From: Bradyrhizobium diazoefficiens
Lineage (GTDB): Bacteria > Pseudomonadota > Alphaproteobacteria > Rhizobiales > Xanthobacteraceae
Reading direction: 5' to 3'
DNA length: 64,000 bases
Assembly (NCBI RefSeq): GCF_016599855.1
Contig: NZ_CP067041.1
Location: forward strand, 992,001-1,056,000
The stretch's first letter is position 1; each line of letters starts with the position of its first letter. The notes below the pieces were generated by a model that was not told the origin of the DNA, searched no databases, and saw only the letters and a program-made list of their open reading frames with translations. The position numbers and the translations under genes are program-made. This document shows positions 63,212 to 64,000 of the stretch, piece after piece.

Positions 63212-64000
63212 TGACGTTGACCGCCCCAACCCCGATCGAGACCACGACGACGTCGCCGCTCGGCGAAGCCGTGCCGGCCACGCACAAGCCGTTCGCGCCA
63301 TCGCCGCTGAACAGGCGGCGCTGGGAAAACTTCAAAGCGAATCGGCGCGGCTACTGGTCGTTCTGGATCTTCATGGTCCTGTTCGTGGTGTCGCTGTTTG
63401 CCGAACTGATCGCCAACGACCGGCCATTCCTGATCAAATATGACGGCCATCTCTACTGGCCGGCTTTCGTGACCTATTCGGAGACGACTTTCGGCGGTGA
63501 TTTCGAGACCGCCGCCGACTACCGCGATCCCTACCTGCAGAAGCTGATCAAGGACAAGGGCGGCACCATCGTCTGGCCGCTGATCCGCTACTCCTACGAC
63601 ACCCATAATCTCGATCTGCCGACGCCGGCACCGTCGCCGCCGACCTGGATGCTGACGGAAGCCCAGTGCAAGCCGGTGGTCGAGAAGAAGGGCCTGAAGA
63701 GCTGCCGCGACCTCGAATATAACTGGCTCGGCACCGACGATCAGGGCCGCGACGTGGTCGCGCGATTGATCTACGGCTTCCGCATCTCGGTGCTGTTTGG
63801 CCTCAGCCTCACCATCGTCTCTTCGATCATCGGCGTCGCTGCCGGCGGCATCCAGGGCTATTTCGGCGGTTGGATCGATCTCACCTTCCAACGCTTCATC
63901 GAGATCTGGACCGCGATTCCCTCGCTTTATCTGCTGCTGATCCTGTCCTCGGTGCTGGTACCCGGCTTCTTCGTGCTGCTCGGGATATTGCTGCTGTTCT
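63211..64000 (+). CDS. yejE: YejE-type peptide ABC transporter permease, cut off by the window end
   Basis: The frame from ATG 63211 stays open to the end of the window (263 codons). After a 35-residue cytoplasmic lead, the motif NRRRWENFKANRRGYWSFWIF enters the first helix, followed by a periplasmic loop and NWLGTDDQGRDVVARLIYGFRISVLFGLSL, the family signature. It overlaps yejB by one base. The gene should continue beyond 64000 with the remaining helices and EAA loop. Confidence 0.9.
   Translation, partial: MTLTAPTPIETTTTSPLGEAVPATHKPFAPSPLNRRRWENFKANRRGYWSFWIFMVLFVVSLFAELIANDRPFLIKYDGHLYWPAFVTYSETTFGGDFETAADYRDPYLQKLIKDKGGTIVWPLIRYSYDTHNLDLPTPAPSPPTWMLTEAQCKPVVEKKGLKSCRDLEYNWLGTDDQGRDVVARLIYGFRISVLFGLSLTIVSSIIGVAAGGIQGYFGGWIDLTFQRFIEIWTAIPSLYLLLILSSVLVPGFFVLLGILLLF

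Overview
The window looks like a chromosomal segment of a Bradyrhizobium-like alphaproteobacterium (order Hyphomicrobiales). The support is high G+C with strong GC3 bias, a 184-residue membrane-anchored cytochrome c that I recognise as CycM of Bradyrhizobium, two branched-chain-amino-acid-type (HAAT) ABC transporter clusters, a beta-oxidation operon in the order pimF-pimA-pimB-pimC-pimD known from Rhodopseudomonas palustris, and a recurring palindromic intergenic repeat. All functions are read from translated sequence and family knowledge; no database search was run.

Region 1 (1-19081) has an accessory character. After a small exported protein and a decayed stretch comes a catabolic locus of 12 genes around a LacI-type regulator: a divergent fumarate-reductase-like flavoprotein, then a Gfo/Idh/MocA oxidoreductase, CoA-transferase, enoyl-CoA hydratase, aldehyde dehydrogenase, a complete CUT1 carbohydrate ABC transporter and two different GMC oxidoreductases. 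The mixture suggests uptake of a sugar-like or glycosidic compound, stepwise oxidation to an acid, CoA activation and beta-oxidation-like processing. The substrate is unknown, and this is the best candidate here for an undescribed pathway. The region ends in about 2 kb of gene-poor DNA with a decayed IS3-family element, next to the 3' end of a tRNA-Leu(CAA) gene. This is the usual geometry of a tRNA-anchored genomic island boundary.

Region 2 (19326-35637) holds dsbB, a HAAT transporter with a fused LivM-LivG protein and no binding protein, a divergent MarR regulator, a glycerate kinase, and then a second HAAT system (IclR regulator, LivG, LivF, LivH, LivM) followed by four tandem paralogous periplasmic binding proteins, each with its own terminator. 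Divergent from the IclR gene is the pimFABCD-like operon (35768-43360). A perfect 19-bp palindrome sits between them. The layout suggests a coupled uptake and beta-oxidation module for fatty or dicarboxylic acids.

Region 3 (43548-64000) is mostly housekeeping: an SGNH/MBOAT O-acylation pair, glpK, a glutathione S-transferase, a DUF3592 membrane protein flanked by a duplicated GST 3' end, metF-metH, an LLM flavin oxidoreductase, pheA, kdsB, cycM, and a YejABE-type peptide transporter with two successive binding proteins that both carry Tat-like signals. The last gene, yejE, runs off the window.
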